This document shows, one piece after another, positions 6,635-13,059 of a stretch of 13,059 nt of DNA; position 1 is the first letter of the stretch; every line of letters begins with the position of its first letter. Both the position numbers and the translations under genes were made by a program. The stretch spans positions 5,645-18,703 of the forward strand of contig DIUJ01000014.1 in the NCBI GenBank assembly GCA_002422315.1, in the 5' to 3' direction. The DNA is from Bacteroidetes bacterium UBA6161. Its GTDB lineage: Bacteria; Bacteroidota; Bacteroidia; NS11-12g; UBA955. The notes below the pieces were generated by a model. The model had not been told where the DNA came from and did not search any database. It saw nothing but the letters and a program-made list of their open reading frames with translations.

Positions 6635-7204
6635 TCAATAGCCCAAAAAAGACTCAATTCCACTGATTAGACAATGGATTACTTTAATATGTATTTCTTG
6701 AGCCCTATCTGCATATTCTGAAAAAGGTGCTCGGATTTCTATGTCGCAATACTCCGCCATTTTACCGCCATTCTTACCCGTAAGGCCTACTACAAACATG
6801 CCTTTGCTTTTGGCTTCTTGAATAGCAAGAAGCACATTTTCGGAGTTTCCACTTGTGCTAATTGCCAACAAAACATCTCCAGATTTGCCTATTGCTTCTA
6901 TATATCTACTAAACACCTGAGCGTAACCGTAGTCGTTGCCCACACAACTTATATGGGTGGGGTCACTTATGCTAACAGCAGCTAGCGCTGGCCTGTTGTT
7001 GCGATACCTCCCACTTAGTTCCTCTGCAAAATGCATGGCATCGGCCATACTGCCTCCATTTCCACAGGATATAATCTTGCATCCATTCAGTAATGCTTTT
7101 CCCATTTGAACTATGGCAAGATCTATTTTTTCGAAATTATGACCATTGTTAACAAACTCCGACAGTACCTTTTGTGCTTCTTCAAAGTGGGCTATTGGTT
7201 TCAT
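6635..7204 (-). CDS. gmhA: Sedoheptulose-7-phosphate isomerase (phosphoheptose isomerase)
   Basis: A 189-aa single-SIS-domain enzyme, close to the 192 aa of E. coli GmhA. It converts sedoheptulose 7-phosphate to D-glycero-D-manno-heptose 7-phosphate, the first step to the heptose of the LPS core, in the cytoplasm. Conserved blocks are SCGNGGSMADAMHFAEELSG, NDYGYAQVFSRY, STSGNSENV, TGKNGGKMAEY and YADRAQEIHIKVIH. The catalytic pair of E. coli (Glu65, His180) corresponds to Glu62 and His177, and the zinc or substrate-site residues to Asp166 and Gln169. These residues distinguish it from sugar-phosphate SIS regulators. Its ATG overlaps the dsbD stop (ATGA), so translation is likely coupled to dsbD. 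No other heptose pathway gene (hldE, gmhB) lies in the window. The C-terminus ends 55 bp from the convergent ccoI stop. Confidence 0.92.
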   Translation of the reverse strand: MKPIAHFEEAQKVLSEFVNNGHNFEKIDLAIVQMGKALLNGCKIISCGNGGSMADAMHFAEELSGRYRNNRPALAAVSISDPTHISCVGNDYGYAQVFSRYIEAIGKSGDVLLAISTSGNSENVLLAIQEAKSKGMFVVGLTGKNGGKMAEYCDIEIRAPFSEYADRAQEIHIKVIHCLISGIESFLGY

Positions 7205-9429
7205 ATTGCCTCCTTTGTTTGGGTTTGTTTTTGCTCTTTGTAATTTTTCACACCCGTTTTCAAGAAATTAATAAATGTATTTACATTCAAGTCATACTGG
7301 GCAGGATAGTTTAGAAGTTGTTCGTTATTGTCTAGCAAAATATAGTTAGGTTGCGAATTGGTACCAAACATACAAATTTGAATGTCTGCATTTTTCTTGT
7401 CTAAACTTGTTACTTTTCTACCTGTAACTTTCGAAAAATAATGCTCCTCTTCAGGCAGCATAATAGTTTTTTCATCTACATACAATGCTATAATTACATA
7501 TTCCTTTGCCAAAATATCCAACACCCTTTGGTCGCTCCATACTCTTGCTTCCATTTCCCTACAATTTACACATCCATGACCAGTAAAATCTATAAAAACC
7601 GGTTTATTTAATCGTTTTGCGCATGCCATTCCTTGTTCATAGTCAAAGTAGCCATGCAAGTTGTGAGGCAAGTGTAACTTATCGGAGTATTTGGGTTCTT
7701 CACAAATATTACCCACCTTGCCTTTAAGGCTCTTTACTTCATGTAACAGAGCAAAATCGTGGCTTTGCATTGGTGGCAAATAGCCTGCAAGTGCTTTTAA
7801 AGGAGCGCCCCACAAGCCTGGGATTAGATATGCTACAAAGGAAAAAACTCCGATTGACAAAAAGAGTCTTGGTACTTTTAAGTAAGGCATATCGCTATCA
7901 TGCGAAAACTTAATTTTACCCATCAAATAAATACCAAGAAGAGAGAAAATAACTATCCAAAGTGCAATATAAATATCTCTATCCAAGAGCCCCCAGTGAT
8001 AGGTTTGGTCGGCAATAGATAAAAACTTTAAACCCAGAGCCAGTTCTAAAAAACCCAAACTTACTTTTACAGAGTTTAGCCATCCTCCAGATTTCGGCAA
8101 ACTATTAAGCCACTTTGGAAACATTGCAAAAAGCCCAAAAGGAATAGCAAATGCCAAAGAAAAACCAAACATTCCTATAATCGGTTTTATAAACTCCCCT
8201 GTAATACTTTCTACCAAAACGGTTCCGACTATTGGCCCTGTACAACTAAAAGAAACCAAAGCTATGGTTAGTGCCATAAAGAAAATGCCAATTAAGCCTC
8301 CTTTGTCTGCTTGTTTGTCTACTTTATTTACAATAGAGGCAGGCAAAACCAGTTCAAAAGCACCAAAAAAAGCCGCAGCAAAAACTATAAAAATGATAAA
8401 AAACAATACATTTGGAAGCCAATGAGTAGAGATAAAATTTGCTGCATCTGCTCCAAAAGTTACCGCTACCAAGGTTCCTAAAATGGTGTAAATACCGATA
8501 AGAGAACCGCCAAAAAGCAAACCATTTAAAACTGGCTTTTTATTGTTTCCTTTCATAAAAAAAGACACGGTCATAGGGATCATAGGAAACACGCAAGGTG
8601 TAATAAGGGCCCCTAACCCAGATAAAAAAGCCAAAAGAAAAAAACCGAAATAACTGTTTTTCTTTACTCCTCCTATATCTCCAGAATATTTTTTGGTTCT
8701 ACACTGTCCTACTTGCTCGGAGCTTTCTGCTTTGTAAGTGTTTTGTGGCACAAATGGTTCTTCGTTTATCTCTGTTTGCTCTTTAGGCTGCCCAAAGTGC
8801 TCATCAAATCTTCGGATTAACTCTTCGTAACTTGCTTTCGATTTAGATTCTATCGAGCTTGCTTCTACTATTGTTTCTGTGGGCTTTATTTCAGAAATTT
8901 TAACTTCTTCAATTGCCTTGGGAGCAATAGTTTCGCCTACCACATTTATTCCTTTAAAGGTAAAATCCGGAACTTCCAACTGTACACACATACCAGAGGC
9001 ATTGTTGCACATTTGCCCTTCTAAATATCCTTTTATAACGGGGTTAGGCGACAAGATTTTAATTTTTTGTCGCAGCTCGGCTTTTTTAGTAAACTTTCCT
9101 ACTTGGCATTCAAACACATCGTCTGTTTCTAGTTTATCCCCTACAGAATAAAGGCCCCCTACTTTTTCATAAGACACATGAGGCTCTAAAACCAAATCTG
9201 CTTTCACAGGCCCTACATCGCATTTTACATTGGTAGAGTATATATACCAATTGCTTGGAGCTTGGGTTGTCAATATTATTTCAACAACTTCTCCTGTCTT
9301 TATCTCTTTCTTGTTAAAAGTATAGCTCCATTTAGGTTGCTCAACCATTTGCTGAGCAGAAGCAAATTTTACTGTTCCTAAAACAACAAACAATAAGAAA
9401 AACGCGTTTTTAAGTTTGGCTAACATCAT
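7201..9429 (-). CDS. dsbD: Thiol:disulfide interchange protein DsbD
   Basis: A 742-aa electron relay from cytoplasmic thioredoxin to periplasmic thiol proteins. It has all three DsbD parts. A signal peptide (1-25) leads to an alpha-type N-terminal domain (about 30-160) with Cys141 and Cys148. A charged Lys/Glu-rich linker follows (about 165-250). The membrane part (about 258-545) carries Cys279 in ITPCVFPMIP and Cys396 in SFSCTGP, the pair that shuttles electrons in the membrane. A thioredoxin-like gamma domain (about 590-735) has CVNC (Cys620, Cys623) and a Gln-Pro at 693-694 in the cis-Pro position. The length is greater than E. coli DsbD (565 aa), mostly from longer linkers, as in other Bacteroidota. 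It could support cytochrome c maturation or copper-site assembly near ccoI, but this is inferred only from proximity. Two adjacent ATGs (9429 and 9426) are possible starts. Confidence 0.93.
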   Translation of the reverse strand: MMLAKLKNAFFLLFVVLGTVKFASAQQMVEQPKWSYTFNKKEIKTGEVVEIILTTQAPSNWYIYSTNVKCDVGPVKADLVLEPHVSYEKVGGLYSVGDKLETDDVFECQVGKFTKKAELRQKIKILSPNPVIKGYLEGQMCNNASGMCVQLEVPDFTFKGINVVGETIAPKAIEEVKISEIKPTETIVEASSIESKSKASYEELIRRFDEHFGQPKEQTEINEEPFVPQNTYKAESSEQVGQCRTKKYSGDIGGVKKNSYFGFFLLAFLSGLGALITPCVFPMIPMTVSFFMKGNNKKPVLNGLLFGGSLIGIYTILGTLVAVTFGADAANFISTHWLPNVLFFIIFIVFAAAFFGAFELVLPASIVNKVDKQADKGGLIGIFFMALTIALVSFSCTGPIVGTVLVESITGEFIKPIIGMFGFSLAFAIPFGLFAMFPKWLNSLPKSGGWLNSVKVSLGFLELALGLKFLSIADQTYHWGLLDRDIYIALWIVIFSLLGIYLMGKIKFSHDSDMPYLKVPRLFLSIGVFSFVAYLIPGLWGAPLKALAGYLPPMQSHDFALLHEVKSLKGKVGNICEEPKYSDKLHLPHNLHGYFDYEQGMACAKRLNKPVFIDFTGHGCVNCREMEARVWSDQRVLDILAKEYVIIALYVDEKTIMLPEEEHYFSKVTGRKVTSLDKKNADIQICMFGTNSQPNYILLDNNEQLLNYPAQYDLNVNTFINFLKTGVKNYKEQKQTQTKEAI

Positions 9430-9518
9430 TGAAAAATTAAGGTTACGAATTTGCGAAAAATTACTTTGTTAACAAAAATTAGATTTTAATTCTTATCTTT
9501 TAATTTATTTCGTTGAAT
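9430..9518. promoter_or_regulatory. Divergent promoter region between dsbD and the glucosaminidase gene
   Basis: This 89-bp region must hold the promoters for both genes. It has a perfect 10-bp palindrome, TTGTTAACAA (9466-9475), near its middle. On the + strand TATCTTTT (9494-9501) is a seven-of-eight -7 match. The nearest TTG is 25 or more bases away, outside the usual spacing. No clear minus-strand box is seen. The palindrome could be a shared operator or just part of a -33 element. Confidence 0.35.
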
Positions 9519-11003
9519 ATGGGTAAAACATCTGTTATAAAGTCTTTTTGGATAATGCTGCTTTGGATTATAGGATTTGGGGCTAATGCCCAAAGAATGA
9601 GCAATCAAGAGTACATTGAGCTATACAAAGATATAGCCATGCAAGAAATGCGAGCTTATAAAATACCTGCAAGCATAACCTTGGCTCAAGGAATTTTAGA
9701 ATCTGGTTCTGGCAATAGCCGATTGTCAAAAGAGGGTAATAACCACTTTGGAATAAAATGTAAAAAAAATTGGACAGGACAAACGATTATTGAAGACGAC
9801 GATGAAAAAAACGAATGCTTTAGGGCTTACAGTTATGCCCATGAGTCTTACAAAGACCACTCTCTATTTCTTGTAGAAAATACCCGATATGCATTTCTTT
9901 TCGATTATTCTATACTAGACTACAAAAGCTGGGCGGAAGGGCTAAGAAAAGCAGGCTATGCTACAAACCAGCGCTACCCAGAACTACTTATTGGAATCAT
10001 AGAAAGAAACAACCTGGCAAGGTTCGATAGTATGGTTTTTTATGGCGTAGAAGGCAACAATCCTGAGCTAATAAACCAAAGTAATTACAAAGCCAACATA
10101 CAAATTGTAGACAATGGGATCCCACTTACAGTAAGCAAACCAGGGCAAACTGCTCAAAATGTGGCAGAGGAAAACAACATGAGAGCCTGGCAAATATATA
10201 AATACAACGACTTGCCTAAAGGAACTAAAATTGAAGCAGGCACTGTACTGTACCTTAAACCCAAAAGAAACAAAGCAGCCGTTGCAGAACACCAAGTGCA
10301 GGAAGGTGAAAGCATGTGGGAGATTTCACAGAAATATGGTATAAAATTGAAAAAACTATATTCAAAAAATAAAATGCAAGCAGGAACAGAAATTCTGCCA
10401 GGACAAACAGTGCAAATGAGGAAAAAGAGAAGGGAAATGCCAGATACAGGACACTATATAATCCCAGCACCAAGAAAAGCAGAGGAAAAAAACAACTCTT
10501 CTAAGTCTTCCCCCAACCTTAATCCTACAGCACATTCAAACAAAAACCAAACAAACAATACTTCTATTCCAAGCAATAAAGCGCCAGAACACTATCCAAG
10601 CAAAACTCTTGAATCCAATACGGATCCTCTGGTATTCAATAAAAGTAAAAATCTAGAATATAAAGTAGAACAAGGCGAAACCCTTTTTGCCATTAGCAAA
10701 AAACTAGATATTCCTATAGACAGTATAATTGTATGGAATGATTTACCAAACCACACCATAAACAGTGGTTTAGTTTTATACTACTACCAAAGAGCTAATG
10801 TAAAAATAAATGAATCCCAAACTAACATACAAAACAAAGTAGAAAATAAAAAGACTTTCTCGGAACATGTGGTTAAATCTGGAGAAACCTTGTATAGTAT
10901 AAGTAGAATGTATGGTGTGAGTGTAGAAGAGATAAAAGATGCAAATCTTATGCAAAGCAATGAATTGCGCCTTGGTCAAAATTTAAAAATACCTGTTAAA
11001 TAA
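9519..11003 (+). CDS. Secreted glucosaminidase (GH73-type) with C-terminal LysM domains
   Basis: A 494-aa peptidoglycan hydrolase from the ATG at 9519; an in-frame TTG at 9513 is less likely. A signal peptide spans about 1-25 (cleavage near ANAQ). The glucosaminidase domain (about 28-170) has the catalytic-type Glu61 in LAQGILESGSG, the GNNHFGIKC segment and YATNQRYPE near its end. A region with LysM-like features (about 195-247) follows, then three clearer LysM domains at about 257-300, 379-422 and 449-493, each beginning with an xEGES/xxGETL-type motif. The last two flank a Ser/Asn/Lys-rich, low-complexity linker (about 320-375). LysM domains should bind the glycan strands. It likely cuts the cell wall during growth or division. 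The gene is divergent from dsbD and ends by overlapping the convergent sprT-like gene by 8 bp. Confidence 0.92.
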   Translation: MGKTSVIKSFWIMLLWIIGFGANAQRMSNQEYIELYKDIAMQEMRAYKIPASITLAQGILESGSGNSRLSKEGNNHFGIKCKKNWTGQTIIEDDDEKNECFRAYSYAHESYKDHSLFLVENTRYAFLFDYSILDYKSWAEGLRKAGYATNQRYPELLIGIIERNNLARFDSMVFYGVEGNNPELINQSNYKANIQIVDNGIPLTVSKPGQTAQNVAEENNMRAWQIYKYNDLPKGTKIEAGTVLYLKPKRNKAAVAEHQVQEGESMWEISQKYGIKLKKLYSKNKMQAGTEILPGQTVQMRKKRREMPDTGHYIIPAPRKAEEKNNSSKSSPNLNPTAHSNKNQTNNTSIPSNKAPEHYPSKTLESNTDPLVFNKSKNLEYKVEQGETLFAISKKLDIPIDSIIVWNDLPNHTINSGLVLYYYQRANVKINESQTNIQNKVENKKTFSEHVVKSGETLYSISRMYGVSVEEIKDANLMQSNELRLGQNLKIPVK

Positions 11004-11622
11004 GTTTTATTTCTGCATTTCCTTTTACTTTATAGAGTTTGCCGGTGGCTAATTCTTTGCATAAATACCAAGTTCTAAGCTGCTTATCCTTGCTCATTAT
11101 CTGACCATTTTTCAACATAAAAGTGGTACCAATTGGAACCTCTGTTAAGTGCAATAAACCTTCCTCTTGTTTGGATTCTTTATCGTATTTGCGTAGTATT
11201 TTACACAGGTTGGCATCCGCCATAAAAGTAGCCGGGGTCTTAACAAAAAAAATGCGTAACGCTTTTTTTAAATCTTCTGGTAGAAAAGCACTGTTAACAA
11301 CAGGTTCTGCCATGTCTCTAAAATTATCTCGCCATTCTTCACCATGAGGCAAGGCTTTGCGTTTATGTTTTTCCCAGGTTCTTACGTGGGCCATTTCATG
11401 TATATAAACCAATAAAAAATAGTATGGATTTAAATCTTTATTTACCGTAACCCTGTGGTTTTTGTTGTTCCCATGAGGGGGTCTATAGTCTCCACTTTTG
11501 GTATTACGCGGATTTTTCACATTCAATTGTACCTTATATTGAATCAAAAGAAAAGCACAATACCTGGAAAACTCAGCAGGTACATATTCTTTAAATTTCT
11601 CCTCAATCTGTTCTAAGGTCAT
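10996..11622 (-). CDS. SprT-like zinc metalloprotease domain protein
   Basis: A 208-aa protein with the SprT zinc-binding signature: HEMAH (His75, Glu76, His79) and a third His at 93 in LPHGEEW. It lacks a signal peptide and should be cytoplasmic. Residues 1-60 form the usual N-terminal segment with a positively charged region (RPPHGNNKNHR). The C-terminal part (about 135-208) has Cys139 and Cys188, too few for a complete four-Cys zinc ribbon. SprT-like proteases are related to Spartan, which acts on DNA-protein crosslinks; whether bacterial members do so is not established, so I give no specific role. The ATG overlaps the stop of the upstream DUF3109 gene (ATGA), so the two should be cotranslated. 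The stop codon overlaps the end of the convergent glucosaminidase gene. Confidence 0.85.
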   Translation of the reverse strand: MTLEQIEEKFKEYVPAEFSRYCAFLLIQYKVQLNVKNPRNTKSGDYRPPHGNNKNHRVTVNKDLNPYYFLLVYIHEMAHVRTWEKHKRKALPHGEEWRDNFRDMAEPVVNSAFLPEDLKKALRIFFVKTPATFMADANLCKILRKYDKESKQEEGLLHLTEVPIGTTFMLKNGQIMSKDKQLRTWYLCKELATGKLYKVKGNAEIKLI

Positions 11623-12197
11623 TTTTTTAGCGCTTCTCTGCTTTTATAAATTTCTTCTAATTGGCTATAAAATTCTGTTCCGAAGGCTCTTTCCAGTGGA
11701 TTTTTTAAAAATCTAAATACCGGAACTTGCAACTCCATTCCTAAACTACATGCAGGACTGCATATTTCCCATTTGTGATAATTTAAAACTGTATACTCTC
11801 CTATGGTACTTACCCTAATAGGATACAAATGACAAGAAATGGGTTTTTGAAAACCAAAATCGTGCTCTTTATTGGCAACTTCTATCATACAAGATAAATT
11901 TCCTAGTGCATCTCTTTTAGAGAAAACACACTCTCCAGTGGGTTTGCAAGTGGTTACCAAGTCCCCATCTTGATCGGTTTCGAAAAAATTCCTCTCCTTT
12001 ATTATTTCTTGTTGACTTTCTGGAAGGTAGGGCAAAATAGTTTGTATATTTTTTGCTAATATCTGGGTTTCTTCAAACTCTAGCGGAGCCCCATTGTCTC
12101 CCTCTATACAACATGCACCTTTACATTTTTCTAAGTTACATACAAAATATGCATCAAAGAGGTCTTCTGAAAGTAATTTATCGTCCACAATTAACAT
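11619..12197 (-). CDS. DUF3109 family cysteine-rich protein
   Basis: A 192-aa protein with ten cysteines. The first cluster is C20-x4-C25-x3-C29-C30, the second C84-x5-C90 with C103, then C122 in ISCHLYPIR, and last C146-x3-C150. The N-terminal C-x-x-x-C-C pattern and the CxxYPxR block resemble YkgJ/UPF0153-type iron-sulfur or zinc proteins. I recognise it as DUF3109, whose members are roughly 190 aa and have no known biochemical function. It has no signal peptide or membrane segment. It starts 12 bp after the purE stop and overlaps the sprT-like gene by 4 bp, so the three genes probably form one operon. Metal or cluster binding is inferred from the cysteines; the role is unknown. Confidence 0.85.
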   Translation of the reverse strand: MLIVDDKLLSEDLFDAYFVCNLEKCKGACCIEGDNGAPLEFEETQILAKNIQTILPYLPESQQEIIKERNFFETDQDGDLVTTCKPTGECVFSKRDALGNLSCMIEVANKEHDFGFQKPISCHLYPIRVSTIGEYTVLNYHKWEICSPACSLGMELQVPVFRFLKNPLERAFGTEFYSQLEEIYKSREALKK

Positions 12198-12209
12198 ATT
12201 AAACGGATT

Positions 12210-12725
12210 TTAACCCATTGATTTTAAATAGGAAGAAAAACCTTCGTTTTCCAATTTTTCAGCTTTTTGCAATACCGACTTTTCTAAATTTGTTTTGTAT
12301 TCTGTAACTTTTTGCAATACTTCTGGGTTTGAAGCGCCAATAATTTGAGCTGCGAATATCCCTGCATTCAATGCTCCATTTATAGCCATTGAGGCCACAG
12401 GAACGCCGGGAGGCATTTGTACAATACTATACAAACTATCCACCCCACTTAGGTTAGAAGATTTTATGGGAACACCAATTACGGGGAGTGAAGTAAAAGA
12501 AGCAATCATACCGGGCAAATGCGCAGCGCCACCTGCTCCAGCAATTACTACTTTGTAACCATCTTTTACTGCATTGGTACTCCATTCGGCAAGTCTAGCA
12601 GGTGTTCTATGTGCAGATACAATGCTTAAATGAAAAGAAATGCCAATGGATTCTAAAAATACTGCGGCTTCTTTCATAACTGGTAAATCACTGTCTGAGC
12701 CCATTACAATAAGTACATCTGCCAT
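12210..12725 (-). CDS. purE: 5-(carboxyamino)imidazole ribonucleotide mutase (class I PurE)
   Basis: A 171-aa enzyme of purine biosynthesis that converts N5-CAIR to CAIR in the cytoplasm. Diagnostic blocks are MGSDSD (8-13), SAHRTP (37-42), AGAGGAAHLPGM (62-73) and the long GVPIKSSNLSGVDSLYS-to-QMPPGVPVA segment (about 84-111). Ser10, Asp13 and His39 line up with the E. coli active-site Ser16, Asp19 and His45, and His69 is conserved. These features are those of the class I form that works with PurK, but no purK lies in the window; it may be elsewhere. It leads a tight minus-strand group with the DUF3109 and SprT-like genes. A good promoter box lies just upstream. Confidence 0.95.
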   Translation of the reverse strand: MADVLIVMGSDSDLPVMKEAAVFLESIGISFHLSIVSAHRTPARLAEWSTNAVKDGYKVVIAGAGGAAHLPGMIASFTSLPVIGVPIKSSNLSGVDSLYSIVQMPPGVPVASMAINGALNAGIFAAQIIGASNPEVLQKVTEYKTNLEKSVLQKAEKLENEGFSSYLKSMG

Positions 12726-12741
12726 AATTTTAAAATTTCAG

Positions 12742-12769
12742 CAAATATAATTATAAAGTTCATGCAAAG
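12742..12769 (-). promoter_or_regulatory. Promoter of the purE gene
   Basis: The minus strand reads TATATTTG at 12742-12749, an exact TAnnTTTG match, 16 bp upstream of the ATG. A TTTG lies 15 nt further upstream (12765-12768), shorter than the usual 19-21 nt. It should drive purE and the two genes after it. I see no purine riboswitch fold in the very short leader. Confidence 0.5.
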
Positions 12770-12801
12770 ACACTCTTTTAATGGCTCGATATTACAATAT
12801 A

Positions 12802-12836
12802 GACTGTATTTAAAAATCAAAAAAGTGAATACTGTC
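12802..12836. other. AT-rich imperfect inverted repeat upstream of purE
   Basis: ACTGTATT on the left and AATACTGT on the right are imperfect inverted copies around an A-rich middle. The arms resemble, but are not the same as, the repeat at 1416-1448. It could be a regulatory site, or chance in AT-rich DNA. The rest of 12770-12874 shows nothing else. Confidence 0.25.
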
Positions 12837-12874
12837 TTTTTCTACTATAGATTTACACTTTAGCTAGTTATATT

Positions 12875-13059
12875 AAGCTGCCTTTTCAGGGCGTTGATTG
12901 TCGTTGCTTTGTAGCCCAAGGCCTTGCCTTGAGCGGATATAAGTTGCCCTTTCAGGGCGAGCTAGCGGATGATTGATTGGACTTCCTCAGGCTGAAAGCC
13001 TAGTTTAGCCTAACTTAAGGCAAGGCCTTAGGTTATTTAACCCCATTTCAGCATTAGAA
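12875..13059. repeat. REP-like cluster of direct repeats and hairpins
   Basis: This non-coding stretch is rich in ordered repeats. A 19-bp direct repeat occurs at 12875-12893 and 12941-12959 (17 of 19 identical, 66 bp apart), each carrying a GCC(T/C)TTTCAGGGC hairpin core. Arms 12916-12933 and 13014-13031 are inverted copies (16 of 18) that enclose a second copy of this core and another small hairpin, AGGCTGAAAGCCT (12989-13001). GGTTATTTAACC (13031-13042) is a further palindrome. Bases 13036-13059 are the inverted copy of the window start. GCCCTTTCAGGGC-type cores of this kind occur in intergenic repeats of Bacteroidota, and some such repeats are linked to REP-associated transposases. No transposase gene is present here. 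Confidence 0.7.

Noticed and set aside
12726..12741. Purine riboswitch in front of purE
   Set aside because: The predicted 5' leader is only about 12-16 nt, far too short for the riboswitch fold.
1416..12833. Shared 10-mer TGAATACTGT at 1416-1448 (minus strand) and 12802-12836 as one regulon site
   Set aside because: Ten-base matches between AT-rich gaps are expected by chance in 13 kb, and the flanking bases differ.
12875..12959. Two 19-bp direct repeats as a minimal CRISPR
   Set aside because: Only two units, each with an internal hairpin, embedded in other repeats, and no cas genes in the window. A REP-like cluster explains them better.

Overview
The window reads as chromosomal DNA of a low-GC member of the Bacteroidota. 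The evidence is the gene set (a DUF4197 lipoprotein, DUF3109, a CcoI-type ATPase next to an Fnr-like regulator, and a glucosaminidase with LysM domains), promoter-like TAnnTTTG boxes a short way upstream of several start codons, and the general lack of Shine-Dalgarno sequences. A genus cannot be assigned from the sequence. The gene content is mostly housekeeping and envelope biology. There are no transposases, phage genes, CRISPR arrays, tRNAs or rRNAs.

Layout. 1-125: end hairpin and a strong terminator. 126-1367 (-): proteinase K-like S8 lipoprotein protease. 1368-1929: a long gap with an inverted repeat, a candidate structured RNA on the + strand (1684-1765) and the terminator of the next gene. 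1930-2646 (-): DUF4197 lipoprotein. 2787-6579 (+): an Fnr-like regulator, a hemerythrin/Ric-like protein that has lost several metal-ligand positions, and a CcoI/FixI copper-exporting P-type ATPase. 6635-9429 (-): dsbD and gmhA, coupled by a 4-bp overlap. 9519-11003 (+): secreted glucosaminidase with C-terminal LysM domains. 10996-12725 (-): purE, a DUF3109 cysteine-rich protein and a SprT-like metalloprotease, tightly packed. 12726-13059: purE promoter followed by a REP-like cluster of repeats and hairpins.

How the parts may work together. The regulator, Ric-like protein and CcoI look like an oxygen- or redox-responsive unit for cbb3 oxidase assembly, although no cco structural genes or ccoS follow. 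DsbD carries electrons to the periplasm, where it could help cytochrome c maturation; it is transcribed divergently from the cell-wall hydrolase. The regulator keeps three of the four FNR cluster cysteines, the neighbouring Ric-like protein lacks three expected histidines, and a Crp/Fnr-like palindrome lies between them. These are the most interesting biological points. I did not find a clearly novel multi-gene system. The best non-coding candidate is the RNA-like hairpin at 1684-1765. Both window ends carry the same 24-nt sequence in inverted orientation (22 of 24 identical), so the window is probably a contig that broke at a dispersed repeat.
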